A DNA stretch of 64,000 bases from CF-118 sp035689345 (GCA_035689345.1 DASSLR010000052.1:14340-78339), one strand, 5' to 3'. Counted from the stretch's first letter, positions 49,531 through 59,134 are shown. Notes: generated by a model not told the origin, from the letters alone. Numbers and translations: made by a program.

Positions 49531-50253
49531 CTAGCGACCGGACATCGTCACCGAAGCCAACGCCTCGGTCAGCTCCGCGGGCATGAAGTAATGCGCGTCA
49601 TGCGGCCCCTGGAACTCGACGTACCTCCAGCCGCGTTCCCGCGCGCGTGCGGCCGAGCCCTCGATCAGCTTCGAGATCGGATCGTCCGACACGCAGCGTA
49701 TGTAGGTCGTTGGCACTGACCTGGCCGCGTCGTTGAGGACGATCGGTTGCGTCCACGACTTCAGAGGATGGTCTGAAGAACGAGCCGCGTATGCCCTCTC
49801 GGCCTCAGGCGCCTCCGCCAGGACTTCGGGCGTGAAGGGAAGGCGCAGCCGGTTGGCCGCTTCATCGACGTTGTCCCAGATGAATGGCGCCGCAGCCGGC
49901 GGGACCAGGTCCGCGACGGACTCCCCACCAAGCGGAACCAGACCGTCGATGTAGACGAGCTGGGCCAGTCGCTCCGGCATTCGGTCGGCGACGCCGGTGA
50001 CGACCACACCGCCGTAGCTCTGGCCGACCAGGATCACGCCCTCCAGGTTCTCGGTCTCGATCACGCCGGTCACATCGGCGATGTGCGTGTCGAGGTCGGT
50101 GTCGACCGTGAACAGATGCTTGCGTTCGCCCAGCCCCGTGAGGGTCGGTGTGAATACCTCGGCCCCCTTCGTTCGCAACCGGTTGGCTACGTCTCGCCAC
50201 TCCCAGCCGCCGCCGTAGGTTCCGTGCACGATCACGAAAACCGGCGATGCCAT
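49531..50253 (-). CDS. Alpha/beta hydrolase (salicylate esterase/HNL-like)
   Basis: Small-molecule esterase-like protein: FVIVHGTYGGGWEWRDVANRL, nucleophile elbow VILVGQSYGGVVVTG, and the C-terminal His in GPHDAHYFMPAEL. This arrangement matches the methylesterase/hydroxynitrile lyase group. The ATG at 50253 gives 240 residues; TAGGAT lies 8 nt upstream. Converges on the CaiB-like gene across a paired-palindrome element. Confidence 0.88.
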   Translation of the reverse strand: MASPVFVIVHGTYGGGWEWRDVANRLRTKGAEVFTPTLTGLGERKHLFTVDTDLDTHIADVTGVIETENLEGVILVGQSYGGVVVTGVADRMPERLAQLVYIDGLVPLGGESVADLVPPAAAPFIWDNVDEAANRLRLPFTPEVLAEAPEAERAYAARSSDHPLKSWTQPIVLNDAARSVPTTYIRCVSDDPISKLIEGSAARARERGWRYVEFQGPHDAHYFMPAELTEALASVTMSGR

Positions 50254-50261
50254 CGCTCGTG

Positions 50262-50267
50262 ATCCTA
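50262..50267 (-). promoter_or_regulatory. Leaderless-type -10 element of the hydrolase
   Basis: TAGGAT (minus strand) ends 8 nt before the hydrolase ATG. It lies over the 3' end of coaE, so the hydrolase can be made separately from coaE. Confidence 0.4.
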
Positions 50268-50861
50268 GCGGCCCGTCATCTGGGCCCAGACCTCTTCGAC
50301 CTGAGCCCGCGTCTGCTCCCGGGTCCCGCTGTTGTCGACGATGTGATGCGCGCGCCGCCGCTTGTCGTCGATTGGCATCTGCGCGGCGATCATCGCGCGC
50401 GCCCGATCCTCCGGCACGCCGCGGCCGTGGACCAGGCGTTCGAGCTGGACGTCCTCTGGCGCATACACCAGCAACACGCTCGAGAACAGCGCTTCGAGGC
50501 CGTTCTCGTAGAGAAGCGGCACGTCCTGGATGACGATCTCGTCGCCCCGCTCTGCCGCCTCGACCGTGCGGGCGGCCATCCACTCCCGCACCAGCGGATG
50601 GACGATCGCGTTCAGCCGCCGGCGCGCGTCCTCGTCGTTGAAGACGAGGGCTCCGAGCCTCTGCCGGTCGATGGCCCCGTCGTCGCGCACGAAGTCGGGC
50701 CCGAACTCGCTCACAACCGCGTCGAAGCCGGGCGTCCCCGGCGCGTAGACCGCGTGCGCGGCTTCGTCCGCGTCGACGACGGTCGCGCCCAGCTCGCGCA
50801 GCATCTCGGCCACGGTCGACTTGCCGGTGCCGACCCCGCCGGTCAAGCCGATGAGCTTCAT
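50265..50861 (-). CDS. coaE: Dephospho-CoA kinase
   Basis: Last step of coenzyme A synthesis. P-loop LIGLTGGVGTGKSTVAEML, VVDADEAAHAVY with the substrate-binding Asp, HPLVREWM, QDVPLLYENGLE and the lid RGVPEDRARAMIAAQMP are complete. 198 residues. Eleven bp upstream of the hydrolase gene, same strand. Confidence 0.95.
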   Translation of the reverse strand: MKLIGLTGGVGTGKSTVAEMLRELGATVVDADEAAHAVYAPGTPGFDAVVSEFGPDFVRDDGAIDRQRLGALVFNDEDARRRLNAIVHPLVREWMAARTVEAAERGDEIVIQDVPLLYENGLEALFSSVLLVYAPEDVQLERLVHGRGVPEDRARAMIAAQMPIDDKRRRAHHIVDNSGTREQTRAQVEEVWAQMTGR

Positions 50862-51077
50862 CGGGGTGCCATGCGCCCGGAGGGCCGACAGAGATTGGCG
50901 GCATCAGCAGCCGGAGCCAAGGAAAGGGTGGCACGGCGAGGAGCGCATCGGTAGATGCGTGACGATGCCGGGCCGGGCCCCTTGACGCCGGCTTCAGCGC
51001 CGAAGGCGCCCGGCTGCCTAGGCCGCAAGGATCCGAGGACCTTCCGGGCGCAGGGCACCACTTACGATTGGGGCGCA

Positions 51078-52391
51078 GTGGGTGACGAGGAGAAGTTCGA
51101 CGCCGTGGTGGTCGGCGCGGGCCCTGCCGGCACCGCGGCGGCCATCACCATGGCCAAAGCCGGCCTCCAGGTGGCGCTGCTGGAGCGCGGCCAGAAGCCG
51201 GGCGCCAAGAACGTCATGGGCGGCATCCTGTACAACCACTATCTCGAGCAGATCGTAGGGGACGCCTGGAAGGAGGCACCGCTCGAGCGGCCGATCATCG
51301 AGGAGCGTCGCTGGATGATGACGCCCGAGGCTTACATCGGTCTCGACTACAAGAACCTCCGCAACACCGAGCACCCGCATTCGTACTCCGTGCTGCGCGC
51401 GAAATTCGACGCGTGGTTCGCCGACCAGGCGGAGAAGGCCGGGGCGATGGTGGTGCCAGAAACGGTCGTCGACCGCCTCATCGTCAAGAACAATCGCGTG
51501 GTCGGAGTCGCGACCGGACGTGGCGACGACCTCTACGCCGAGGTCGTCGTGGTGTGCGAGGGCATCGGCCTCGGCTCGGGCCTGCTCGAAAAGACCGTCC
51601 TCAACGGCCGGCCCCTGCGCCGCAAGCTGCGACCCAACGAGGTCGCGATGGCGGCCAAAGAGATCATGCAGCTCGAGCCCGGGCTCATCGAAGAGCGCTT
51701 CAACTGCGCGCCGGGCGAGGGCTGTTCGATCGAGTGCTTCGGGGACTCGACCATGGGCATGTCCGGCTTCATGTTCATCTACACCAACAAGGACACGCTT
51801 TCGGTCGGCGGTGGCGCGCTGCTCAGCGAGTTCAACGCGACGCTTCGCAGCCCCAACGATCTGCTCGAGCATTTCAAGAACCACGCTGCGGTCAAGCCGC
51901 TGCTACGCGGCGCCGAGACTGTGGAGTACCTGGGCCATCTCATTCCCGAGGGTGGCTATCGCGGGATCCCGAAGGTCTACGGGGCCGGCTATCTCATCTG
52001 CGGCGACGCGGCGATGCTGTCGAACCCGGTGCACCGCGAAGGCTCGAACCTCGCGATGGAGTCAGGCAGGCTCGCGGGCGAGACCGTGGTCCACGCCAAG
52101 GAGACGGGCGATTTCTCAGAGCGCCGGCTCGCCGAGTACAAAGGCAAGCTCGACCACTCCTGGATCATGGCCGACATGCGCAAGTACGACAAAGCCGTAC
52201 CGCTGCTCGAGCACAACCCGCAGATGCTCACGAAGTACCCGCAGGTCGGCGATCGGGCGCTCGACGAGTTCTTCCGCGTCGACGGCACTTCGAAGTGGGA
52301 CAAGCAAGCGAAGATCTTCAAGATGCTGCGCAAGGAAGGGCTGTTCCGGATGGGCTGGGACACGTTCAAAGCCCTATGGGCGATGAAGTAA
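51078..52391 (+). CDS. fixC: FixC-like electron-transfer flavoprotein dehydrogenase
   Basis: FAD-dependent oxidoreductase of the FixC/ETF-quinone oxidoreductase family, moving electrons from an ETF to quinone. FAD motif DAVVVGAGPAGTAAAITMAKAG, then GAKNVMGGILYNHYLEQI, YSVLRAKFDAWFADQAEKAG, and the C-terminal GAGYLICGDAAMLSNPVHREGSNLAMESGRLA. GTG at 51078 gives 437 residues; the open frame starts at 50955 but that part is not protein-like. fixA, fixB and fixX are not in the window, so its electron donor lies elsewhere. Confidence 0.88.
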   Translation: MGDEEKFDAVVVGAGPAGTAAAITMAKAGLQVALLERGQKPGAKNVMGGILYNHYLEQIVGDAWKEAPLERPIIEERRWMMTPEAYIGLDYKNLRNTEHPHSYSVLRAKFDAWFADQAEKAGAMVVPETVVDRLIVKNNRVVGVATGRGDDLYAEVVVVCEGIGLGSGLLEKTVLNGRPLRRKLRPNEVAMAAKEIMQLEPGLIEERFNCAPGEGCSIECFGDSTMGMSGFMFIYTNKDTLSVGGGALLSEFNATLRSPNDLLEHFKNHAAVKPLLRGAETVEYLGHLIPEGGYRGIPKVYGAGYLICGDAAMLSNPVHREGSNLAMESGRLAGETVVHAKETGDFSERRLAEYKGKLDHSWIMADMRKYDKAVPLLEHNPQMLTKYPQVGDRALDEFFRVDGTSKWDKQAKIFKMLRKEGLFRMGWDTFKALWAMK

Positions 52392-52395
52392 TTCG

Positions 52396-52848
52396 ATGAC
52401 CCGCCTGCGCACCGGCACGCCATGGATGCCGGCGCCCGAGTTCTCGCGACAGCTGACCGGGCTGAACATGAACCTGATCGTCCCCGACATCGACGCGAGC
52501 CTTCCCTTCTACGTCGACGTGCTCCAGCTGAAGAAGCTGTACAGCGATCCCGACTTCGCCGCGTTCGAAGGCCCGGGCGGCTGGCACCTGATGCTGCACG
52601 CCGACCACACCCTCGACCATTCAGCGGCGGAGACCGCCCGCCTGGCGGCGCCGGGCAAGCGCGGCACGGGCGCGGAGATCCGGCTGATGGGCTTTGACCC
52701 GGACGCTGTGGAGCAGCGCGCTCGCGACCACGGATTCACGATCAACGTGCCGGCCATGACCTATCCGCACGGATGGCGCGAGGTCCGGCTCGAGGACGCG
52801 AACGGCTACATGTTCGCGGTGGGGATCCCGACCACTACTACTACTTAG
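52396..52848 (+). CDS. VOC-family (glyoxalase-like) protein
   Basis: Vicinal oxygen chelate fold: GLNMNLIVPDIDASLPFYVDVLQLKKLY and FAAFEGPGGWHLMLHADH, second module MGFDPDAVEQRARDHGFTI and VRLEDANGYMFAVGIP. The substrate is unknown. It ends in five Thr, four of them encoded by a short (ACT)4 repeat that overlaps the convergent gene. ATG 52396, 4 bp after fixC. Confidence 0.82.
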   Translation: MTRLRTGTPWMPAPEFSRQLTGLNMNLIVPDIDASLPFYVDVLQLKKLYSDPDFAAFEGPGGWHLMLHADHTLDHSAAETARLAAPGKRGTGAEIRLMGFDPDAVEQRARDHGFTINVPAMTYPHGWREVRLEDANGYMFAVGIPTTTTT

Positions 52849-54346
52849 AGACGTCCACCCGCACCGAGTGGTAGCCCGTGGCGCCACTGGGGTAGCTCAT
52901 CGCGCTCTTCGATTCCTGCACCGCGCCGGTGCCGTCGGTGGCGCGCACCACCAGGTCGTACGAGCCCTCGCCGGGAGGCGTCCAGTTGAAGTTCCAGAGC
53001 ACCCACGTCAGCGGCGACAGCGGGGCCGTGAACGGGGCGTCGACCCACGACCTGCCGCCGTCCGTGCTCACCTCGACCTTGTTGATGCCGCGCGTGCCGG
53101 CGAACGCGACGCCGCTGACGGACACTCCGCTCACCTTCACGATGTCGCCCTCGCGTGGCAGGTCGATGCGCGAGGTCGTCCTGACGACGGCGTGGTGATC
53201 CCAGCCCTGCTGCTCCCAGTAGCCGCCGGTCTCGTGATCGAGAAGGTCGATCTCGGTGAGCCACTTGGGTCCCTTCATGCCGTAGCGGCCGGGGATGAGG
53301 ATCCGGGCGGGGTAGCCGTGCTCGGCCGGCAGCGGGTCGCCGTCGAGCTCGTACGCGACGAGGATCGTCGGGTCCGAATCGATGGCGGAAAGCGGTAGGC
53401 TCTCGGTGTATCCGTCCGCGGCCTTGAACCCGGCCCACGACGCTGAGGATTTGGGACCGGCCTGCTGCAGCAGGTAGCGCAGCGCCACCCCGGTGAAGAT
53501 GCCGGTGCTCATCAGCGATCCGCCCACGAGGTTGCTGATGCACTCGAGCGTCACGTATTCGGAGGTCGCCGGCAGCGCCCGCAGGTCCTGCACGGTCAGC
53601 GTGACCGGGTTGCTCGCGAGGCCGCCGATCTTCAGGCGCCAGCTGCCACCATCGATGTTCGGATCGCCGCCCAAGTTCTTCGACACGATGTAGAAGTTCT
53701 CGATGGGCGTGAGCTGCGGCGAGCGGCCGTAGAGTCCCGCCTCGGGCGGCGAGAAGATCGCGCCGTACCAGTTGGGCGCGAGCTTGAGCGCAAGCACGCC
53801 GAGGCTGATCGCGCCAAGGCCGAGCGGCAGCGCGCTCAGCAGGCGCCGGCGGCCTGGATCGGCGGGCTCGTCGCCTGGGTCGCCGCCCAGCTGCAGCACC
53901 ACGCCGTAGACGGCGAAGAGCGCGGCCCACACCAGCGGAGTGGTCGGTCCCGTGGTCAATCCGAAAACGCCCTCGCCGGCGATGGGGAGGAGCAGCCCGG
54001 TGACCACCAGCCAGCCTGCGCCCGCGAACACGAGCGCGGAATATGGAAATCGCCACCGGCGCGAGGTCCACGCCCACGCCGCGCCCAGCAGGCCGAGGGC
54101 GACCACCATCGCCACGATGAGGCCGAGCTCTTCGACGACCTTGCCGGCGTGCTGCAGCGTGTCGATCAGGAATCCGAAGACGAAGCCGGGCATGATCGCG
54201 AGCAGCGGCTCGTTGAGCGCCTGGGTGAGTGGCTGGAGACCGAGCAGCAGGTTCGCGAGGTACATCAACGCGACCAGCACGAGCCCCGCCAGCACGCCCC
54301 ATCGGAACCCGTGGATCAACGCGCGCCGCCCGTCCACCGCGACCAT
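52841..54346 (-). CDS. Membrane-anchored sulfite-oxidase-family molybdoenzyme
   Basis: Residues 1-195 hold about six membrane helices. The sulfite-oxidase-type molybdopterin domain follows (about 215-400): SKNLGGDPNIDGGSWRLKIGGL, the Mo-ligand Cys269 in VTLECISNLVGG, GVALRYLLQQ, ADGYTESLPLS and HGYPARILIPGRYGMKGPKWLTEI. The C-terminal Ig-like Mo-co dimerisation domain has ISVSGVAFAGTRGINKVEVSTDGGRSW. 501 residues from ATG 54346. This membrane-plus-SUOX layout is common in Chloroflexota and Actinobacteria; the substrate is unknown. Overlaps the VOC gene 3' end by 8 bp. Confidence 0.88.
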   Translation of the reverse strand: MVAVDGRRALIHGFRWGVLAGLVLVALMYLANLLLGLQPLTQALNEPLLAIMPGFVFGFLIDTLQHAGKVVEELGLIVAMVVALGLLGAAWAWTSRRWRFPYSALVFAGAGWLVVTGLLLPIAGEGVFGLTTGPTTPLVWAALFAVYGVVLQLGGDPGDEPADPGRRRLLSALPLGLGAISLGVLALKLAPNWYGAIFSPPEAGLYGRSPQLTPIENFYIVSKNLGGDPNIDGGSWRLKIGGLASNPVTLTVQDLRALPATSEYVTLECISNLVGGSLMSTGIFTGVALRYLLQQAGPKSSASWAGFKAADGYTESLPLSAIDSDPTILVAYELDGDPLPAEHGYPARILIPGRYGMKGPKWLTEIDLLDHETGGYWEQQGWDHHAVVRTTSRIDLPREGDIVKVSGVSVSGVAFAGTRGINKVEVSTDGGRSWVDAPFTAPLSPLTWVLWNFNWTPPGEGSYDLVVRATDGTGAVQESKSAMSYPSGATGYHSVRVDVSK

Positions 54347-54444
54347 TTCACATTGTTTTACCGGCGCATGGTGCGGGTTGGTCCATTCCTGATGTCGCGG
54401 GAGAGCAATCCGCAGCACATTGCTGCTTAAATCGGGGAACAACG

Positions 54445-57400
54445 TTGCCCGCCCCACTGCGACCGGAAGACATCTACAGGTTCCGCTGGCTCGATCACGT
54501 CCGTCTGAGCCCGAGCGGTGAACACGTCGCCTACGAAGTCCGCTGGGCGGACGCGGAGTCGCGGAGCAACCAGAGCCGCGTGGTGGTGCGCCGGGTGCTC
54601 GACCCTGAGCCCATCGAGGCCGGCGTCGGCCCTCGTCACGACCACGCACCCGAGTGGTCGCCGGACGGCCGCCGGCTCGCCTTCGTCAGCAAGCACGGCG
54701 CGGCCGACCAGATCTTCGTCATGGACCTTGCGGGTGGCGAGTCGCGGCAGCTGAGCTCGGTGCCCGAAGGCGCCAGCTCACCCGTGTGGTCGCCTGACGG
54801 CACGCACGTCGCGTTCGTCGGCACCGTCGCGTCCGATCCGGATGACGTGGTCGACGACCCGCGCCCACCTGAGAGCAGCGACCAGGTGCGCCGCACGCCG
54901 GTGGCGCGCGTCGTCCGCACGCTCGACTACAAGTTCGACGGCGTCGGCTACCGCGACGGCCGTCACCAGCACCTCTTCGTGGTGTCGGCGGATGGTGGGC
55001 AGGCGACGCAGCTGACCAACGGCGCGTGGGACGTTGGCGGCGTCGACTGGTCGCCCGACGGCACCCGCCTGGTGGTCGTCGGCAACGCCGACGAGGACCG
55101 CGACCTCCACCGCGAGACCCATGTGTACACGGTCGACTTCAGCGGCAACCTCGAGAAGATCGCGACCGGCTACGACGTCATCTCGCCGATCTGGTCGCCC
55201 CGCGGTGACGTCATCGCCTACAGCTCGCTCAACGGTGACGAGGCAGGGCTGCTCGACCGGCTGTGGATCGTGCCCGCCACCGGCGGCGCTGCGCGATGCC
55301 TCACCGCCAACCTCGACCTCGCCGTCGGCGACGGTGTCATCACAGACATGCGCGCCGGCCACGGCGTGCCGATGTGCTGGTCTCGCGATGGCGACCGCGT
55401 GTACTTCCCCGCGAGCGGACCCGGCGCGACCGGCATCTACTCGGTCGACCTCCAGGGCAACGTCCGGGCAGAGGTCGGCGGCCAGCGCCGCATCTACGAC
55501 TTCGACGTGTCTGGCGGCGTCATCGCGTTCGCCGCGTCGGACACCAGCGACCCCGGTGAGCTGCACGTCGTGATGCAGGGCGCGGAGGCGCGCTTGACGG
55601 ATCTCAACCCGTGGTTGCGCGAGCGCTACATCGCGCAGCCGGAGGAGCACTCGTTCACAGCGCCCGACGGATGGGTGATGCAGGGATGGCTGCTCAAGCC
55701 CCCGGGCTTCGATCCGTCGCGGGCGTACCCGCTGGTGATGGAGGTGCACGGAGGCCCGCACGCGGAGTACGGCTGGGCGTTCTTCCACGAGTTCCAGGTG
55801 CTCGCGGGCATGGGATTCCTCGTCTTCTACATGAACCCCCGCGGCTCCGACGGATACGGAGAGGTGTTCCGTCGCGCGGTCGTCAAGGATTGGGGCGGCA
55901 AGGACTACATCGACCTGATGACCGCGCTCGACCAGGTCATCGAGCGCACCGGCGCGGTCGACCCGGAGCGCATCGGCATCGGCGGCGGGTCGTACGGCGG
56001 CTTCATGACGAACTGGGCGATCGGCCACACCGATCGGTTCGCCGCGGCCGTCTCCATGCGCTCGATCTCCAACCTCGTCAGCGAGTACGCGCAGCACGAC
56101 ATCGTGCTGTGGGGCGAGCTCGAGCTCGGGCCTCCGCCCTGGCCGGACACCGAGTCGCTGTGGAACAACTCGCCGATCAAGTACGTGCGCGAGATGAAGA
56201 CGCCGCTGCTGCTCACCTGCGGCGAGATGGATCTGCGCTGCGCCATCTCGCAGTCGGAGGAGCTTTTCGGCGCGATGCGCCTGCTCGGCAAGACCGTCGA
56301 GCTGGTGCGCTTCCCCGACGAGTCGCACGACATTTCGCGCAACGGGCGGCCCGACCGGCGCGTCGAGCGCCTGCGCCGCATCGCCGGGTGGTTCGAGAAA
56401 TACCTCGGCACGGGCACGACCGAACGCAGAACGAGCGTGGCGGCGACGGTGCCGCCGGCCCCGGCTCCGGTCGAAGAGCAGCCCCCGGCTGAGCCGGAGC
56501 CTGAGCCAGAGCCGGCCCCCGTGGCCACCGCCACGGCGGTCGCAACCGAGCCCGAGGCCACCGAAGAACCGCTCGAGCTGCCCGCGCCCCTGCCCGAAGA
56601 GGCCGCCGAGGCCGTGCCGGTCGTGGTGGCCGAGCCGGAGCCGGTGATGTCCGAGCCGGCGCCCGTGGAGCCAGAGCCCGCGCCTGCCGAGCCGGCGCTC
56701 GTGGAGCCAGAGCCTGAGCCCGTCCCGGCCGCCGCCGAGACCGTGATGCTGCAAACGCCCGCCGCGCTCGCGGCGGAGGCCGCTCCTCCCGAGCCGGAGC
56801 CCGAGCCCGCAGTGGCCGAAACCCAGGCCATCGGCACGCTGCCGGCCGAGCCGGCCCCGGAAGTCGCCGCCACCGTCCCCCCGGCTCCGGCCGAGCCGCC
56901 ACCGCCCGAAGAGGAGACGGTGCACGTCGCCTACCCGGAGGTGGCCGCCGCCGTCGAACCGGCGCCCGTTCCGGAACCGCCGGCGCAGCCCGCCGAGCCG
57001 ACCTGGGGCGAAGCCGAAGCGCCCGCACCGGCGCCGAGCGCGCCGGTCTGGCAGGAAGAGCCCCCCGCCGCGGCCGCGCCGACGTGGTCGGAGCCGGCGG
57101 CCGCCGCGCCGGGCTCGACCTGGGACCAGGAACCGGCGGCTGAAGCCTCTGCACCCACCTGGGACGCTGCCCCGGCGCCGGCGCCCACCGCGCCTCCCGC
57201 GCCAGAGCCGCCTCCGGTCGCCCCAGCCCAGCCGGCCCCGCCGCAGCCCAACGCGGGCTCGACGATCGTCGCGTGGCCCGGTTCAGCGCCTCCGCCGGAG
57301 GCTCCATCGGGTTATGACAACGGCGGAGCCTCTTCGGAGGCGGCGACGTCGATCATGCCGGCGTGGTCGCCTCCCCAGGCCGCCGCGACCAAGGAAACGC

Positions 57401-57738
57401 TGGCGCTGCACGCGCTCGAGCCCGAGCCCTCAGCTCAGGGCGAGCCGCCCGCGAAGCTGACGTTCGAAACCGGCCCGTTCGCGCGGCGCGTGGTCGGCAT
57501 CCCGGACTCGTCCGCCACCGTCGGCCGGGCGCCCGACAACGACATCATCATCGGCGACCCCGCGACCTCCGGCCATCACTGCCGCATCGAGCTGCGCCAG
57601 GGCGCTTACTGGATCAGCGACCTCGGCAGCACCAACGGCACGCTGGTCAACGGCGAGCCGATCATCGACAAGCAGCTGGACCATGGAGACGTGATCTCCA
57701 TCGGCCAGAACACGATCCGCTTCACCCTCCGCTCGTAG
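54445..57738 (+). CDS. S9 prolyl oligopeptidase-type peptidase fused to an FHA domain
   Basis: Three parts in 1097 residues. (1) S9 peptidase, 1-655: beta-propeller repeats (SPDGRRLAFVSK, SPDGTHVAFVG, SPDGTRLVVVG) then the hydrolase with Ser516 in GGGSYGGFMTNW, Asp596 in CGEMDLRC and His628 in DESHDIS. (2) A Pro/Ala/Glu-rich linker of about 340 residues with many EPEPEP and PAPAP runs. (3) FHA domain, about 1005-1097: VGRAPDNDIIIGDPATSGHHCRIEL and DLGSTNGTLVNGEPI, keeping the phosphothreonine-binding Arg, Ser, His and Asn. The TTG at 54445 has GGGGAA upstream. No signal peptide, so it should be cytoplasmic. Confidence 0.88.
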   Translation: MPAPLRPEDIYRFRWLDHVRLSPSGEHVAYEVRWADAESRSNQSRVVVRRVLDPEPIEAGVGPRHDHAPEWSPDGRRLAFVSKHGAADQIFVMDLAGGESRQLSSVPEGASSPVWSPDGTHVAFVGTVASDPDDVVDDPRPPESSDQVRRTPVARVVRTLDYKFDGVGYRDGRHQHLFVVSADGGQATQLTNGAWDVGGVDWSPDGTRLVVVGNADEDRDLHRETHVYTVDFSGNLEKIATGYDVISPIWSPRGDVIAYSSLNGDEAGLLDRLWIVPATGGAARCLTANLDLAVGDGVITDMRAGHGVPMCWSRDGDRVYFPASGPGATGIYSVDLQGNVRAEVGGQRRIYDFDVSGGVIAFAASDTSDPGELHVVMQGAEARLTDLNPWLRERYIAQPEEHSFTAPDGWVMQGWLLKPPGFDPSRAYPLVMEVHGGPHAEYGWAFFHEFQVLAGMGFLVFYMNPRGSDGYGEVFRRAVVKDWGGKDYIDLMTALDQVIERTGAVDPERIGIGGGSYGGFMTNWAIGHTDRFAAAVSMRSISNLVSEYAQHDIVLWGELELGPPPWPDTESLWNNSPIKYVREMKTPLLLTCGEMDLRCAISQSEELFGAMRLLGKTVELVRFPDESHDISRNGRPDRRVERLRRIAGWFEKYLGTGTTERRTSVAATVPPAPAPVEEQPPAEPEPEPEPAPVATATAVATEPEATEEPLELPAPLPEEAAEAVPVVVAEPEPVMSEPAPVEPEPAPAEPALVEPEPEPVPAAAETVMLQTPAALAAEAAPPEPEPEPAVAETQAIGTLPAEPAPEVAATVPPAPAEPPPPEEETVHVAYPEVAAAVEPAPVPEPPAQPAEPTWGEAEAPAPAPSAPVWQEEPPAAAAPTWSEPAAAAPGSTWDQEPAAEASAPTWDAAPAPAPTAPPAPEPPPVAPAQPAPPQPNAGSTIVAWPGSAPPPEAPSGYDNGGASSEAATSIMPAWSPPQAAATKETLALHALEPEPSAQGEPPAKLTFETGPFARRVVGIPDSSATVGRAPDNDIIIGDPATSGHHCRIELRQGAYWISDLGSTNGTLVNGEPIIDKQLDHGDVISIGQNTIRFTLRS

Positions 57739-59128
57739 TCGCCAGCGCCATGCACTCGGCGGCCGCCTCGCGCAGCCTGGCCGTGAACTCCTCGACGTCG
57801 GGCACCAGGCCGGGATCCGCGGTCAGCCCGAAGTAGGCCTCGCCGTTGTAGGAGACGATCGCGACGCCCAGGCCCATCGTCGGGTACAGCGGCGCGAAGG
57901 GCCAGACCTCGAGCAGCTGCGCACCGCCCGAGTAGAGAGGGAACTGCGGGCCGGGAACGTTCGTCACGTTGATGTTGGCGCCCGCCTGGGGGTTCGACAT
58001 GAGGCGCCCGGCGAGCACCAGAAGGGTCGGCGGCGCCCAGTCGGCAAGTCCTGCCAGCTTGTCCGCGGCGACCGCCTGACGGGTGCGTTTGAGGTCGCCC
58101 GTGGTGACGTTGATGCGACGCAGCCGCTCCTCCATCCTCAGGTCGCCCGTCGGCAGCTCGAGCACCATGCCGCTGATCTGGTTGCCCGCGCGGCCGCGGT
58201 CCTGCTCGCCGCGCACGCTTACCGGACAGAACACTCGCACCTTGTCCGGCACTGTGCCGCCGCGCGCTGTGAACCAGCGGTGCAGGCCCTCCGACACGAC
58301 CGCGAGCACGGCGTCGTTGACAGTGCAGCCGTAACGGTCCTTCAGGGCCTTGAACGCGGCCAGCGGAACCTTGAGACCGCGGCCGGTGCGCTGCGGGCCG
58401 ATCTTGCGGTTGAAGAAGAGGTCGGGCCGGCGCGTCGCCATCTTGCCGCCGAGGCTCCACATGCCGGTCCAGGGCAGCGAGCGGTTCCTCCAGAAGGCCG
58501 GCGTGAGCGAGCGCTCGTGGCCGCGAGCCGGGCGGAGGTCCCAGAGCATGGGCCGGATCAGCTGCCAGTTCGAAGGCTCAGGACGCGGTTTCCAGGGCTC
58601 GGCCGGCTGCTCGGGCGTGTAGACCTCGGGCGATGTGTCGAGCAGCAGCGTGAGGATGTCGACGCTCGAGATGCCGTCGACCATCGCGTGATGCGCGCGG
58701 TTGACGATCACGACCTTGCCGTCGCGCAGGCCCGTGACGATGGTCATCTCCCACAGCGGCCGGCGCATGTCGAGCGGGCGGGCGAGGATGCGCATCACTA
58801 GCGCGCGCAGCTGCGCGCCTGAGCCGGGCGGCGGCAGCACCTCGCGCCGGATGTGCTGGCCGAGGTCGAAGTGGGGGTCGTCGACCCAGACCGGATGCGC
58901 GAGGTTGAACGGCACGCGATGGATGCGCTGCCGGTAGCGAGGCACGAGGTGGATGCGCTCGCGCACGGTGTCCTCGACGCCCGCCGCGCCGCGGCCGCCG
59001 GGGATCCGCGAGCCGCCTTCGAAGACGTAAACCGTGCCGAGGTCGAGGGGGGTCTCCGGCCGCTCGGCGTAGAGAAACCACGCGTCTCGTGCCGTGAGCG
59101 GCTCGAAGAAGACGTTGGCCCCCGCCAT
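57722..59128 (-). CDS. WS/DGAT-type wax ester synthase/diacylglycerol acyltransferase
   Basis: Acyltransferase making wax esters or triacylglycerol as carbon stores. The catalytic HHXXXDG motif is RAHHAMVDGISS; other motifs are PVWVDDPHFDLGQHIRR, GCTVNDAVLAVVSEGL and NINVTNVPGPQFPLY. 468 residues, typical. TAGGAT is 6 nt before the ATG. The last 17 bp overlap the FHA domain coding end, and it is divergent from an SCP2-like gene, fitting lipid metabolism. Confidence 0.92.
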   Translation of the reverse strand: MAGANVFFEPLTARDAWFLYAERPETPLDLGTVYVFEGGSRIPGGRGAAGVEDTVRERIHLVPRYRQRIHRVPFNLAHPVWVDDPHFDLGQHIRREVLPPPGSGAQLRALVMRILARPLDMRRPLWEMTIVTGLRDGKVVIVNRAHHAMVDGISSVDILTLLLDTSPEVYTPEQPAEPWKPRPEPSNWQLIRPMLWDLRPARGHERSLTPAFWRNRSLPWTGMWSLGGKMATRRPDLFFNRKIGPQRTGRGLKVPLAAFKALKDRYGCTVNDAVLAVVSEGLHRWFTARGGTVPDKVRVFCPVSVRGEQDRGRAGNQISGMVLELPTGDLRMEERLRRINVTTGDLKRTRQAVAADKLAGLADWAPPTLLVLAGRLMSNPQAGANINVTNVPGPQFPLYSGGAQLLEVWPFAPLYPTMGLGVAIVSYNGEAYFGLTADPGLVPDVEEFTARLREAAAECMALATTSGG

Positions 59129-59134
59129 GCCCGA

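Noticed and set aside
50862..51077. Extra N-terminal region of the FixC-like protein or a separate gene before it
   Set aside because: The frame from 50955 is Pro/Gly/Ala-rich without family similarity; FixC homology begins at the GTG 51078. The rest of this 216-bp gap shows only a short GCGCC-GAA-GGCGC hairpin at 50997-51009.
52831..52848. Microsatellite-type (ACT)n repeat at the VOC gene end
   Set aside because: Only four exact ACT units encoding Thr; too short to suggest phase variation.
56440..57456. Frameshift or assembly artefact between the S9 and FHA parts
   Set aside because: The frame is open throughout and the Pro/Glu/Ala composition is coherent; a slipped frame would give a different residue bias.
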